Below are positions 46,128 to 54,216 of a DNA stretch of 64,000 nt, piece by piece (position 1 is the stretch's first letter; every line of letters begins with the position of its first letter). The translations under genes and the position numbers were made by a program. The notes under the pieces were generated by a model. That model saw only the letters and a program-made list of their open reading frames with translations. It searched no databases and had not been told where the DNA came from. Origin of the DNA: Undibacterium_A arcticum (GTDB taxonomy: Bacteria > Pseudomonadota > Gammaproteobacteria > Burkholderiales > Burkholderiaceae_D); the NCBI RefSeq assembly GCF_042660705.1, contig NZ_JBHSUQ010000001.1; one strand, given 5' to 3'.

Positions 46128-47171
46128 ATGACTACAAAAAACGAACTCGGTCCAATCATGCTTGACGTGGTCGGCACCACGCTCGATGGCGACGACATCC
46201 GTCGGCTGGACCATCCGCTGACCGGCGGCGTCATTTTGTTCGCACGCAATTACCAGAATCGTCAGCAACTGACACAGCTGACGGCAGCGATCCACGCCGC
46301 GCGTCCCGGTCTGCTGATCGCGGTTGATCACGAAGGTGGTCGCGTGCAACGTTTCAAGACTGATGGTTTTACCAGACTGCCGGCGATGCGCAAGCTCGGG
46401 CAGTTATGGGATCGCGACGTGCTGGCGGCGACCAAGGCCGCCACCGACGTCGGCTACGTGCTGGCCACCGAATTGCGCGCCTGCGGCGTCGACCTGTCGT
46501 TTACACCGGTGCTCGATCTCGATTACGGCGAATCGAGCGTGATCGGCGACCGCGCTTTCCATCGCGATGCGCGCGTAGTCAGTCTGCTCGCCAAGAGCCT
46601 GAACCACGGTCTGGCGCTGGGCGGCATGGCCAATTGCGGCAAGCATTTCCCCGGTCATGGCTTCGTGCAGGCCGATTCGCATGTCGCGATCCCGGTCGAT
46701 CAGCGCACGCTGAAAGCCATTTTGGCCGACGACGCCGCGCCGTACGACTGGCTCGGCATGAGCCTGGCGGCGGTGATGCCGGCGCATGTGATTTATCCTA
46801 AAGTCGACCAGCATCCAGCCGGGTTTTCCAAGAAATGGCTGTCGATGCTGCGCAAAGAGTTCGGTTTTGACGGCGTCATCTTCAGCGACGATCTCAGTAT
46901 GGAAGGCGCAAGCGTCGCCGGCAGTGTGATCGACGGTGCGCAAGCCGCGTTGTCTGCCGGTTGCGACATGGTGTTGATCTGCAATGCACCGGACAAGGCC
47001 GATCAATTGCTGGCAGGGCTGCGGCCGGATAGCGGCGTTGCGGCACGTCTGTCGGCAGCGCGCATCAATGCGCTGCTACCGCAGTCCATTCCATTGACAT
47101 GGGATATGCTACAAGAAGAAGCGCGCTACAAGGCCGCCAAACAGGTCGCGGAAGCCCTCGCGGTAACTTGA
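46128..47171 (+). CDS. nagZ: β-N-acetylhexosaminidase NagZ
   Basis: 347 residues, GH3 family, cytoplasmic. Releases GlcNAc from 1,6-anhydro muropeptides in cell wall recycling. Seen: AVDHEGGRVQRFK, the GKHFPGHG motif (catalytic His loop), and FSDDLSMEGA with the nucleophile Asp. Intact. Confidence 0.97.
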   Translation: MTTKNELGPIMLDVVGTTLDGDDIRRLDHPLTGGVILFARNYQNRQQLTQLTAAIHAARPGLLIAVDHEGGRVQRFKTDGFTRLPAMRKLGQLWDRDVLAATKAATDVGYVLATELRACGVDLSFTPVLDLDYGESSVIGDRAFHRDARVVSLLAKSLNHGLALGGMANCGKHFPGHGFVQADSHVAIPVDQRTLKAILADDAAPYDWLGMSLAAVMPAHVIYPKVDQHPAGFSKKWLSMLRKEFGFDGVIFSDDLSMEGASVAGSVIDGAQAALSAGCDMVLICNAPDKADQLLAGLRPDSGVAARLSAARINALLPQSIPLTWDMLQEEARYKAAKQVAEALAVT

Positions 47172-47189
47172 ATCGCACTGTGGGCGTAA

Positions 47190-47266
47190 ATTATACTGGA
47201 TGGTGTATTTTTAAATGCCGCCATGAATCATGCGCATGAACCATGTTTTATGCATATACTCCCACA
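47190..47266 (+). repeat. 77-bp dispersed intergenic repeat, copy 6
   Basis: Begins TTATACTGGATGGTGTATTT and ends GCATATACTCCCACA, between nagZ and uvrC. Confidence 0.78.
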
Positions 47267-47314
47267 ATATCTGTAAAAATGCATGCTGTGCTTGTTTAAG
47301 TTGATGTTGGTCCA

Positions 47315-49203
47315 ATGGCTGAATCGGTAGCTCCTACGTCACGCGAGGTCGTGCTCGACACTGTCGGCAAGCTGCCGCATTTGCCCGGCGTATATCGCTA
47401 CTTCGACGCCGACAACAAGGTGCTATATGTCGGCAAGGCGCGTGACCTGAAGAAGCGCGTTTCCAGCTATTTCCAAAAGACGTTGAGCAGCTCGCGCATC
47501 GCGATGATGGTCGAACGCATCGCGCGACTGGAAACGACCGTGACGCGCAGCGAGGCCGAGGCGCTGATCCTGGAAAACAACCTGATCAAGACCTTGCAGC
47601 CGCGCTTCAACATCCTGTTTCGCGACGATAAATCCTATCCCTACCTGAAAATCACCGGCCAGGACGTGCCGCGGATGGCGTATTACCGCGGCGCGATCGA
47701 CAGGAAGAACCAATATTTCGGCCCGTTTCCCAGCGCATGGGCGGTCAAGGAATCGCTGCAGATCCTGCAGAAGGTATTTCAGCTGCGCACCTGTGAGGAC
47801 AGCGTGTTTGCCAATCGCACACGACCCTGTCTGCTGCACCAGATCCACCGCTGCAGTGCGCCCTGCGTGAATGCGATCGCGCCCGAGGATTACCAGATCG
47901 ACGTCGATAATGCGGCGAAATTTCTGCGCGGTCGCCAAACCGAGGTGCTGGAAGCGCTGGAGGCCAAAATGCACGCGTTCGCGTCCGAGCTCAAGTTTGA
48001 GCAGGCCGCGCTGGTGCGTAATCAGATGACGGCATTGTCGCGCGTGCTGCATCAGCAAAGCATGGAAACCAGCGGTGATGCCGACATCGATATCCTGGCG
48101 GTGATCGTGCAGGGCGGACGTGCCTGCGTGAATCTGGCGATGGTGCGGGGCGGGCGCCACCTCGGCGACCGTGCATATTTCCCGACCCACTTGGACGACG
48201 CGCAGCGGCTGATGGATGGCGTCGACGGCGATAGCGGCGACGATGAGGCCGGTCGCACGGTTGATGTCGAAGTGCTGAAGGCTTTCCTGGCGCAGCACTA
48301 CATCGAAAAATTCATCCCAAACACACTGATTCTGAATATCGAACTGGACGAGCCGGCCCTGATCATCGCGCTCACCGAGCAATGCGGGCATCGCATCAAC
48401 CTGCTGTTCCAGCCGCAAGGCCAGCGCCGCCAATGGCTGGAAATGGCGATCAAGGGTGCCGAGATTTCACTGGCACGCCTGTTGTCCGAACAGGGATCGC
48501 AGCAGTCGCGGACACGCACGCTGGTCGATGCGCTCGGCATCGACATCGCCGACATCGACCAGCTGCGCGTCGAATGCTTCGACATCAGCCATACCCAAGG
48601 CGAGGCGACGCAGGCATCATGCGTGGTGTTCCATCACCACGCGATGCAAAACGGCGAATACCGGCGCTATAACATCAATGGCATCACGCCGGGCGACGAT
48701 TACGCAGCCATGCGCCAGGTGTTGACCCGGCGCTACGAAAGTCGCGAACGGCGACGGCGTGATGCCCGACATCGTGCTGATTGACGGCGGCAAGGGCCAG
48801 GTCGAAATCGCGCGCCAGGTATTCGTCGAACTCGGCCTCGATATCAGCCTGATCGTTGGCGTGGCTAAAGGCGAGGGCCGCAAGGTCGGCCTGGAGACCC
48901 TGGTGTTCGTCGATGGCCGCGCACCGCAGGAACTGGGTAAGGAATCCGCTGCCTTGATGCTGATCGCGCAGATTCGCGACGAGGCGCATCGCTTCGCGAT
49001 CACCGGCATGCGCGCCCAGCGCGCCAAGACGCGACAGACGTCACGGCTGGAAGAAATCGAGGGAATTGGCGCCAAGCGCCGACAAATTGCTGGCGCGCTT
49101 CGGCGGCTTGCGCGGCGTGGTGGACGCCAGCGTTGAAGATCTGAGTACGGTCGAGGGTATTTCACGCCAACTGGCAGAAGAAATTTACAAACAATTGCAC
49201 TAA
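47315..49203 (+). CDS. uvrC: Excinuclease UvrC, two frameshifts
   Basis: Dual-incision nuclease of nucleotide excision repair. GIY-YIG domain (LPGVYRYFDADNKVLYVGKA), Cys-rich CLLHQIHRCSAPC, UVR domain (EALEAKMHAFASELKFEQAA), RNase H-like domain (VECFDISHTQGE, VLIDGGKGQ) and C-terminal HhH2. The frame breaks at about 48736 (TACGAAAG, two bases short of RRYGKVANGDGVMPDI) and at 49084-49086 (AAA for five A: RRQKLLARFGGLRG). Corrected length ~630 residues. Confidence 0.94.
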
Positions 49204-49304
49204 ATTGCGTTAAATTGCATAAATCATTTAATGCAATGATGCAAAGCAAGTATTCTGTCCGGCGCTTGAAGGTCCCGACATCAAAGAATAGATACGATTC
49301 CACT

Positions 49305-49889
49305 ATGCCATTCAATATTCCGATCCTGCTCACCTGGTTGCGCGTCGCGCTGATTCCACTGGTCGTCGGCGTCTTCTATCTGCCGAAAGGCTGGCTCTCG
49401 CCGCTGGACATAGGCCTCGCGTCCTCGGCCATTTTTATTGTGGCCGCATTGACCGACTGGTTCGATGGATACTTGGCGCGGCGCTGGAATGAAACATCCT
49501 CGTTTGGCGCTTTTCTTGATCCGGTTGCGGATAAATTGATGGTGGCCGGCGCGCTGCTGGTGCTGGTCGAATTTCGCAATGTTAATGCCATTATCGCGTT
49601 CATCATCATTGGCCGGGAAATCGCCATCTCCGCGTTGCGCGAATGGATGGCACAAATCGGCGCGTCGAGATCGGTGGCGGTCAGTTCGATCGGGAAAATA
49701 AAAACAGCCGCGCAAATGATCGCGATCCCGATGCTGCTTTATTATCCATCCGTATTCGGCATTGTCGATACCCGCAATGTGGGCAACTGGCTGTTGGGTG
49801 TGGCTGCATTGTTGACTGTATGGTCGATGCTTTATTATCTGCGTCGTGCATGGCCGCTGATTAAAGAAAGTGGCGGCCATAGTATCTAG
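49305..49889 (+). CDS. pgsA: CDP-diacylglycerol–glycerol-3-phosphate 3-phosphatidyltransferase
   Basis: 194 residues from the ATG at 49305 (MPFNIPILLTWLRVALIPLV). The CDP-alcohol phosphotransferase motif D-G-x2-A-R-x8-G-x3-D-x3-D is seen in DWFDGYLARRW and GAFLDPVADKL. Makes phosphatidylglycerol phosphate in the inner membrane. An insertion sequence sits 5 bp after the stop and has duplicated the last codons of this gene. Confidence 0.96.
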   Translation: MPFNIPILLTWLRVALIPLVVGVFYLPKGWLSPLDIGLASSAIFIVAALTDWFDGYLARRWNETSSFGAFLDPVADKLMVAGALLVLVEFRNVNAIIAFIIIGREIAISALREWMAQIGASRSVAVSSIGKIKTAAQMIAIPMLLYYPSVFGIVDTRNVGNWLLGVAALLTVWSMLYYLRRAWPLIKESGGHSI

Positions 49890-49894
49890 ATGCT

Positions 49895-51470
49895 GTCAAC
49901 GCTAAGTAGAAATGTCCCTTTTCCTGCAAAGTAGAAATGTCCCCTTGGTGTAGCGTTTTCGGGCGGTTAAAAAGCGCCACCGTAGACTTATCCACGGCGG
50001 CGGGCGTGGTCCCTAACCAGACCATGGACGTGCGCCGCGGTGGATAAGTCGGTCACGGGTGTGGCGGCTCGATCTGCATGTTGCCTTTGGGTTGTTCAAA
50101 TAACGCGATGACGGGCGGCGTCTTATCCAAGAGACGTGGCGCATGGATTTTAAAAGGATGATCCGGCGGCGGGATGGTGCGTCCGCGCTTTTCCAGCACC
50201 CATTCCATGCGGGCATTGACGGCCTTGCCGTCGATCGGGGCCGTTTGCTTTTGCGGCTTGATGACTTTCTCGAACGCCAATGCGCGTCCGTGCCACAGCA
50301 GTTCCATGCGTCCATCGTGATGGCAATGCACGCGCACCTTGGGCGCCGCGCAGCGACAGGCCCTGACTGCGCGTTTGGACTTGCAACAACTCGCTTTCGT
50401 ATTGGCAGCTCAAATTCTTCGACAGGCACCGCTCTGCCTGGACCGACAAGATGCGGCACAGGTCTGCCGTCTTGCCCCGATAGGCCACATGCGCATCGTC
50501 CTGTCGCGCCGGCTTCACCGCAAAGCGCCGATTGAAGTCGGTCATGAAGGTAGGCAGCCAGCTATTGGCACTGGCCTGGTCGTTAAGCCCCACGAGCCGC
50601 ATTTCCTTGATCAGCCGGTCCTGGAGGGTCTGATTGGCGCGTTCGACCCGCCCTTTCGCCTGGGGACTATTGGCCTGGATGCCGTCGATGCCCAGCGCCG
50701 CCAGCGCCCGGGCAAACTGCGTCTGCGCCTGGCTGGGGGGCAGCGGGCGCATTGATGCGGAAGATGCTGTGGCGATCGCTGTAGAGCGCCGCCGGCAAGC
50801 CATGACGCTGGATGTGGCGCTGCAGCGCGGCCATGTAGCCCAGCGTCGTTTCGGTATCGACGAATTGCAATTCCATCAGTTCGCCCGTGGCGTCATCGAT
50901 GAATACCAGCAGACAGCAGCGGGGCGCGCGCCCTTCAAACCAGTCATGGGGAGAGCCGTCGATTTGAATGAGTTCCCCGCGTCGCGCGCGCCGCTCGCGC
51001 AACGGGTGGGCACGGATGGTCTGGCCGCGCCGGGGCTGCCAGTAGCCGGCGGCGATCATGTACTGGCGCACCGTCTCCACCGACAGCGTGATGGCGTGCT
51101 GCTCAGCCAATTTCTCAGTCGCCAGGGTGGGGCCGAAATCGGCGTAATGGGCGCCGATCAGCGCCATCGCCTCGGAGAGGACGCTGTCCCGGATGCGGCG
51201 ATGGGAGGGTTGACCACGCTTCTTACTGATCAGCCCAGCAATGCCCGTCTCGGCGTAGCTGCGCTTGAGGCGCTTGACCTGGCGCACGCTGATGGCAAGA
51301 CGTGCAGCAACCGCTCTCTGGTCCAGCTTCCCCTCCAACAATTGCGCCATCAGGTGCCCTCGCAGTATTTCCTTGTCGCTCATTTGCCTCACCATGGTAA
51401 TGCGCCCGGTTGCCTGAAAAGGGGACATTACTACTTTGCACAAAGGGGACATTACTACTTGGGGCTAACA
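49895..51470. mobile_element. IS element (ISNCY / IS1202-like)
   Basis: About 1.58 kb. Ends are AAGTAGAAATGTCCC... and ...GGGACATTACTACTT inverted, each side having the GTAG-AATGTCCCC unit twice. Outside both ends is the 17-bp direct repeat CATAGTATCTAGATGCT (49878-49894 and 51471-51487), a target-site duplication of the long type known for IS1202 relatives. One leftward transposase gene fills it. Confidence 0.85.
50053..51395 (-). pseudogene. ISNCY-family DDE transposase, two frameshifts
   Basis: N-terminal HTH (RLAISVRQVKRLKRSYAETG), then the DDE core with LIQIDGSPHDWFEGR and LLVFIDDATGELMELQF, ALYSDRHSIFR, and after a break near 50750 (run of C) SPQAKGRVERANQTLQDRL (the Glu). A second break near 50347 (CCC) precedes the C-terminal part (HDGRMELLWHGRAL). 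It is inactive as read, though both breaks are in C runs and may be sequence errors. Start 51395 or 51383. Confidence 0.85.
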
Positions 51471-51531
51471 CATAGTATCTAGATGCTTGACAATTGCCGT
51501 CAAACATCTATAATGTGCACCTGTTGTTGAC

Positions 51532-51607
51532 GCGGGAGTAGCTCAGTTGGTAGAGCGCAACCTTGCCAAGGTTGAGGTCGAGAGTTCGAGACTCTTCTCC
51601 CGCTCCA
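51532..51607 (+). tRNA. tRNA-Gly (GCC), copy 1
   Basis: GCGGGAG acceptor arm pairs with CTCCCGC, the anticodon loop is CTTGCCAAG, the TΨC arm has GTTCGAG, and CCA is encoded. 76 nt. Begins 44 bp after the IS target duplication, in the conserved tRNA cluster after pgsA. Confidence 0.98.
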
Positions 51608-51698
51608 GATTTTAAAGGGGCTGAACAAAGCTTCCTTTTTTATTGTTGAAATTGATGGCCGATTTCAGCAAAAATGTTTTTGATGTCGTCCAGTATCT

Positions 51699-51774
51699 GC
51701 GGGAGTAGCTCAGTTGGTAGAGCGCAACCTTGCCAAGGTTGAGGTCGAGAGTTCGAGACTCTTCTCCCGCTCCA
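51699..51774 (+). tRNA. tRNA-Gly (GCC), copy 2
   Basis: Identical to the copy at 51532, including encoded CCA. Confidence 0.98.
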
Positions 51775-51780
51775 GATTCA

Positions 51781-51811
51781 AAAAAAGGAAGCCATTCGGC
51801 TTCCTTTTTTT
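51781..51811 (+). terminator. Terminator after the second tRNA-Gly
   Basis: AAAAAAGGAAGCC and GGCTTCCTTTTTT pair around ATTC, followed by T. Confidence 0.9.
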
Positions 51812-51897
51812 AATGCCGGACAGATGGCCAGAAATTGCTGGTCATTCGTCTTTAGTAGCTGCGCAGTTTTGTTTTCGCGGTTACAATACGCACCTTT

Positions 51898-51971
51898 GGC
51901 GGGGTAGCAAAGTGGTTATGCAGCGGCCTGCAAAGCCGTGTACGCCGGTTCGATCCCGACCCCCGCCTCCA
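51898..51971 (+). tRNA. tRNA-Cys (GCA)
   Basis: GGCGGGG acceptor pairs with CCCCGCC, anticodon loop CCTGCAAAG, GTTCGATCC in the TΨC arm, TCCA end with encoded CCA. 74 nt. Confidence 0.97.
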
Positions 51972-51976
51972 GTATT

Positions 51977-52004
51977 TGAAAAAAGCGCCGCGGCGCTTTT
52001 TTCA
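51977..52004. terminator. Terminator after tRNA-Cys
   Basis: TGAAAAAAGCGCC and GGCGCTTTTTTCA form a perfect 28-bp palindrome with T runs on both strands. Confidence 0.9.
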
Positions 52005-52114
52005 TTTGTATCAGTTGTTCGTATCAGTTGTCTGTATTGCGTGGTTTGTATCGGGTCATCAGCATCAAGCTTTTCGTCTGAAGCTGCGTGGCTCATGTTT
52101 TAAAATTGCACATT

Positions 52115-52155
52115 GCCCGAGTGGTGAAACTGGTAGACACATCGGACTTAAAATC
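52115..52155 (+). pseudogene. tRNA-Leu (UAA) 5' half, broken copy
   Basis: GCCCGAGTGGTGAAACTGGT then AGACACATCGGACTTAAAAT reproduces the 5' half of tRNA-Leu(UAA) through the anticodon. No matching 3' half follows before the next tRNA-Leu begins at 52350. It could be a 5' exon of an intron-bearing copy whose rest is lost. Confidence 0.75.
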
Positions 52156-52349
52156 TCCTTTGTCAAGTCTTTTTCTCATCGGGGATGTGGGTACAGAGCT
52201 TGAAATGGCGCGGGTTTCCCGGGCTTTCGTGCAAATGGCACCAACAGCCCTCTGGCTGCTAGGTGTCATGTAGGAGCCAGTAGAGGGGTACAGTTGAAAC
52301 AAGCCTAGCGTAGCTAGGCGAAACATCGGTTCGGCAACGAGCCAAGCTA
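52156..52349 (+). ncRNA. Structured sequence after the broken tRNA-Leu; possible group I intron remnant
   Basis: Contains the hairpins GCCTAGC-GTA-GCTAGGC and ATGGCACC...GGTGTCAT. GGCGAAAC and then CGGCAACGAGCCAAGC resemble the P4/P5 and J5/4-P4' region of IC3 group I introns. The catalytic P7-P3-P8 part is missing, and the next tRNA starts right after GAGCCAAGCTA. Inference from short motifs. Confidence 0.4.
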
Positions 52350-52670
52350 GCCCGAGTGGTGAAATCGGTAGACACAAGGGACTTAAAGCAATTTGAGCCC
52401 TCCAGGGGAAACCCCGGAGGTGAAGCCCGTCAAATTCGGCGAAAGCCCTGGATGCTGCAAGCATCCGAGCCAACACCGAGCCAAGCCCCGGATCGAAAGA
52501 TTCGAGGGAAGGTGTAGAGAGCAGACGGCGGGCACCTACGGCCGCAAGGCTATGGTGAAGGCGTGCTCCAGACCACGAACAGCGTTCGCGCTGGCGGCGA
52601 AAGCCGAAGTGGTAAGAAAATCCCTCGACTCGAAAGGGTCGTGCCGGTTCGATTCCGGCCTCGGGCACCA
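52350..52670 (+). tRNA. tRNA-Leu (UAA) interrupted by a group I intron
   Basis: Exon 1 is GCCCGAGTGGTGAAATCGGT through GGGACTT (52350-52384); exon 2 is AAAATCCCTCGACTCGAAAG to the acceptor CTCGGGCACCA (52617-52670). Joined, the anticodon loop is CUUAAAA with stem AGGGA/UCCCU, and acceptor GCCCGAG pairs with CTCGGGC. CCA is encoded. Splicing is needed for function; only one complete copy is seen here. Confidence 0.93.
52385..52616 (+). ncRNA. Group I intron (IC3-like) in the anticodon loop
   Basis: 232 nt inserted between U34 and A35. Core motifs in order: GTCAAATTCGGCGAAAGCCC (P3/P4), ACACCGAGCCAAGCC (P4'/P6), GAAGGTGTAGAGAGCAGACG (P7/P3'), GGCTATGGTGAAGGCGTGCT (P8/P7'), ending in G. These closely parallel the Azoarcus tRNA-Ile intron as I remember it. 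No ORF inside, so it would be a self-splicing ribozyme without a homing endonuclease. Confidence 0.93.
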
Positions 52671-52678
52671 ATTTGGAG

Positions 52679-52710
52679 AGCCGTCCTTGTTCAACCAGGG
52701 GCGGCTTTTT
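52679..52710 (+). terminator. Terminator of tRNA-Leu, at the ICE junction
   Basis: AGCCGTCC and GGGGCGGCT pair (one G-U) around a 14-nt loop, followed by TTTTT, which is the start of the att sequence. Confidence 0.85.
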
Positions 52711-52960
52711 CATTTCTCTGCGTAGCGGCGGTACGCGGTAGTGCTGCTCGCTTAAACCCTCGATCTCGCGCCATGAACGCGTCGAGCATGTGCGGAATCA
52801 ACGTCGTGGCATCAATCGGCTCGCCGTAGGTCTGAGCATGCAACGCGGCGTAGCGTTCCAAATCGGTCTTCAACGCGGTGGTGAGCGCAATGGTGATTTT
52901 GACTGTCTCAGTCTTGGTCGGCAGCGGCCCCAGCCGCAGCTTATTGGTGGATATGCTCAT
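52691..52960 (-). CDS. DUF2274 protein, end of trb operon
   Basis: 89 residues: MSISTNKLRLGPLPTKTETV then ALKTDLERYAALHAQTYGEP. A small basic helical protein found after trbI in Tn4371-like and IncP-like mating operons; an RHS/relaxase-accessory function is unproven. Its 3' end (52691-52713) overlaps the att site and the tRNA-Leu terminator, so the C-terminal codons come from chromosomal flank sequence. It overlaps trbI by 4 bp. Confidence 0.85.
   Translation of the reverse strand: MSISTNKLRLGPLPTKTETVKITIALTTALKTDLERYAALHAQTYGEPIDATTLIPHMLDAFMARDRGFKRAALPRTAATQRNEKAAPG
52706..52713 (+). other. ICE attachment site (Tn4371 type)
   Basis: TTTTTCAT equals the 8-bp attachment sequence reported for Tn4371-family ICEs. 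It lies between the tRNA-Leu terminator and the last gene of the trb operon, where the trb-side ICE end is expected. Confidence 0.75.
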
Positions 52961-54216
52961 TGCGACGATCCCCTCTGGAAGAACAGCGGCTGATACGGCC
53001 GCAGGATCAGATCCTTGTTCACCATGACCCGCATCGGGAAGCCGGGCCGGATGGTCAGCGTCGGCTGGATGCTCACATTGCGTTTGGTGATCTCCTGACC
53101 GGTCTGGTTAACGGTGTCCTGGGCGCTCTGTCGAACAGCGACGGTGATGCCTCCGTTGCTGCCGCTGTTGTTTGGTGCTGCCAGCTCAGCACCCACGCCG
53201 AGCAGCGTGGACAATGCAGCGCCAGCAAGGATGCGATCCCAATGCCAATCGACGCCATCTTCCAGTCCGGCATAACCCGCCGGGTCGATGCCGGGCAGGC
53301 GGTCGAGCGAAATGGACGAGGTATCGGGCAGGATCAATCGCGTCCACACAAGTAATACGCGCCGCTGACCGAATGACACCTGGCTGTCGTAGCGGCCGAT
53401 CAGGCGCGAGCCCTGCGGAATCAGCAGGAAGCGACCCGTGGCCGTGTCGTAGACCGCCTCGGTGACGTTGGCGATGACCTGTCCCGGCAGGTCGGAATTG
53501 ATGCCCGTCACCAGCGCTGCCGGAATGATGGTGCCCGCCATCACCTGGTAGGGAGAGGCTGGCAGTTGCAAGCTGGCCGGATTGCGGGTCGCGGTGTCGC
53601 CGCCAGTGGCGACAAACGCCTGCTTCTGATCCTGCCGGTTTTGCACCGTCGTCGGGTCGGTCGGCTGCGCCGATGCGGCCACAGGGGCCATCGGATTGAA
53701 CGGCTGGTTGCCCGATACTGGATCGGGCATGGCCGAACTCGCAGTGGGTGACGGCGCTGCTTTCACCGCACCGCTGCGAAAGAAAACCCCCGAACGTGCC
53801 GCCTCTTCGGCATCACCCGGTTGCGCAATGCGCCTAGTCTGCGCGGGCGCTCCCGCATTACGCTGCGCAACTATGGCCGGACCCAGGTCGCCCGGCAATG
53901 GCTCGCCCAAAACGGGCACCGGCTTGGCAGCTACCGGCACCTTGGAATAGTCCTTGGGCAACTGGTCGAGGTTCTCGGCATGCGAGACACGGTCCACATT
54001 GTACAACTCGGTGACCGCATTGCGCTCGCGCTTGTGCGATTGCAGTGACCACAGTGTGCCGCCCAACACGACCGCACCCAGCGTTCCCGCAAGCACGGCC
54101 AGCATGCGCCGATTCAGTCGCGTGACCGGGCGCGGCGAAGCGCGCAGAGCCATGGTGTCCGGGTCGGCCTTATTCGGCCCAGTTGGTGGTGGCGTGGCGG
54201 GCGTGCTCATGCTCAA
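52957..54216 (-). CDS. trbI: Conjugal transfer protein TrbI (VirB10-like)
   Basis: 419 residues. Cytoplasmic N-terminus, one membrane segment (MLAVLAGTLGAVVLGGTLW), a proline-rich periplasmic stretch, and the β-barrel domain with QLPASPYQVMAGTIIPAALV and RFLLIPQGSRLIGRYDSQVS, typical of VirB10. Spans the envelope as the core scaffold of the mating channel. Overlaps trbG and DUF2274. Confidence 0.95.
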   Translation of the reverse strand: MSMSTPATPPPTGPNKADPDTMALRASPRPVTRLNRRMLAVLAGTLGAVVLGGTLWSLQSHKRERNAVTELYNVDRVSHAENLDQLPKDYSKVPVAAKPVPVLGEPLPGDLGPAIVAQRNAGAPAQTRRIAQPGDAEEAARSGVFFRSGAVKAAPSPTASSAMPDPVSGNQPFNPMAPVAASAQPTDPTTVQNRQDQKQAFVATGGDTATRNPASLQLPASPYQVMAGTIIPAALVTGINSDLPGQVIANVTEAVYDTATGRFLLIPQGSRLIGRYDSQVSFGQRRVLLVWTRLILPDTSSISLDRLPGIDPAGYAGLEDGVDWHWDRILAGAALSTLLGVGAELAAPNNSGSNGGITVAVRQSAQDTVNQTGQEITKRNVSIQPTLTIRPGFPMRVMVNKDLILRPYQPLFFQRGSSQ

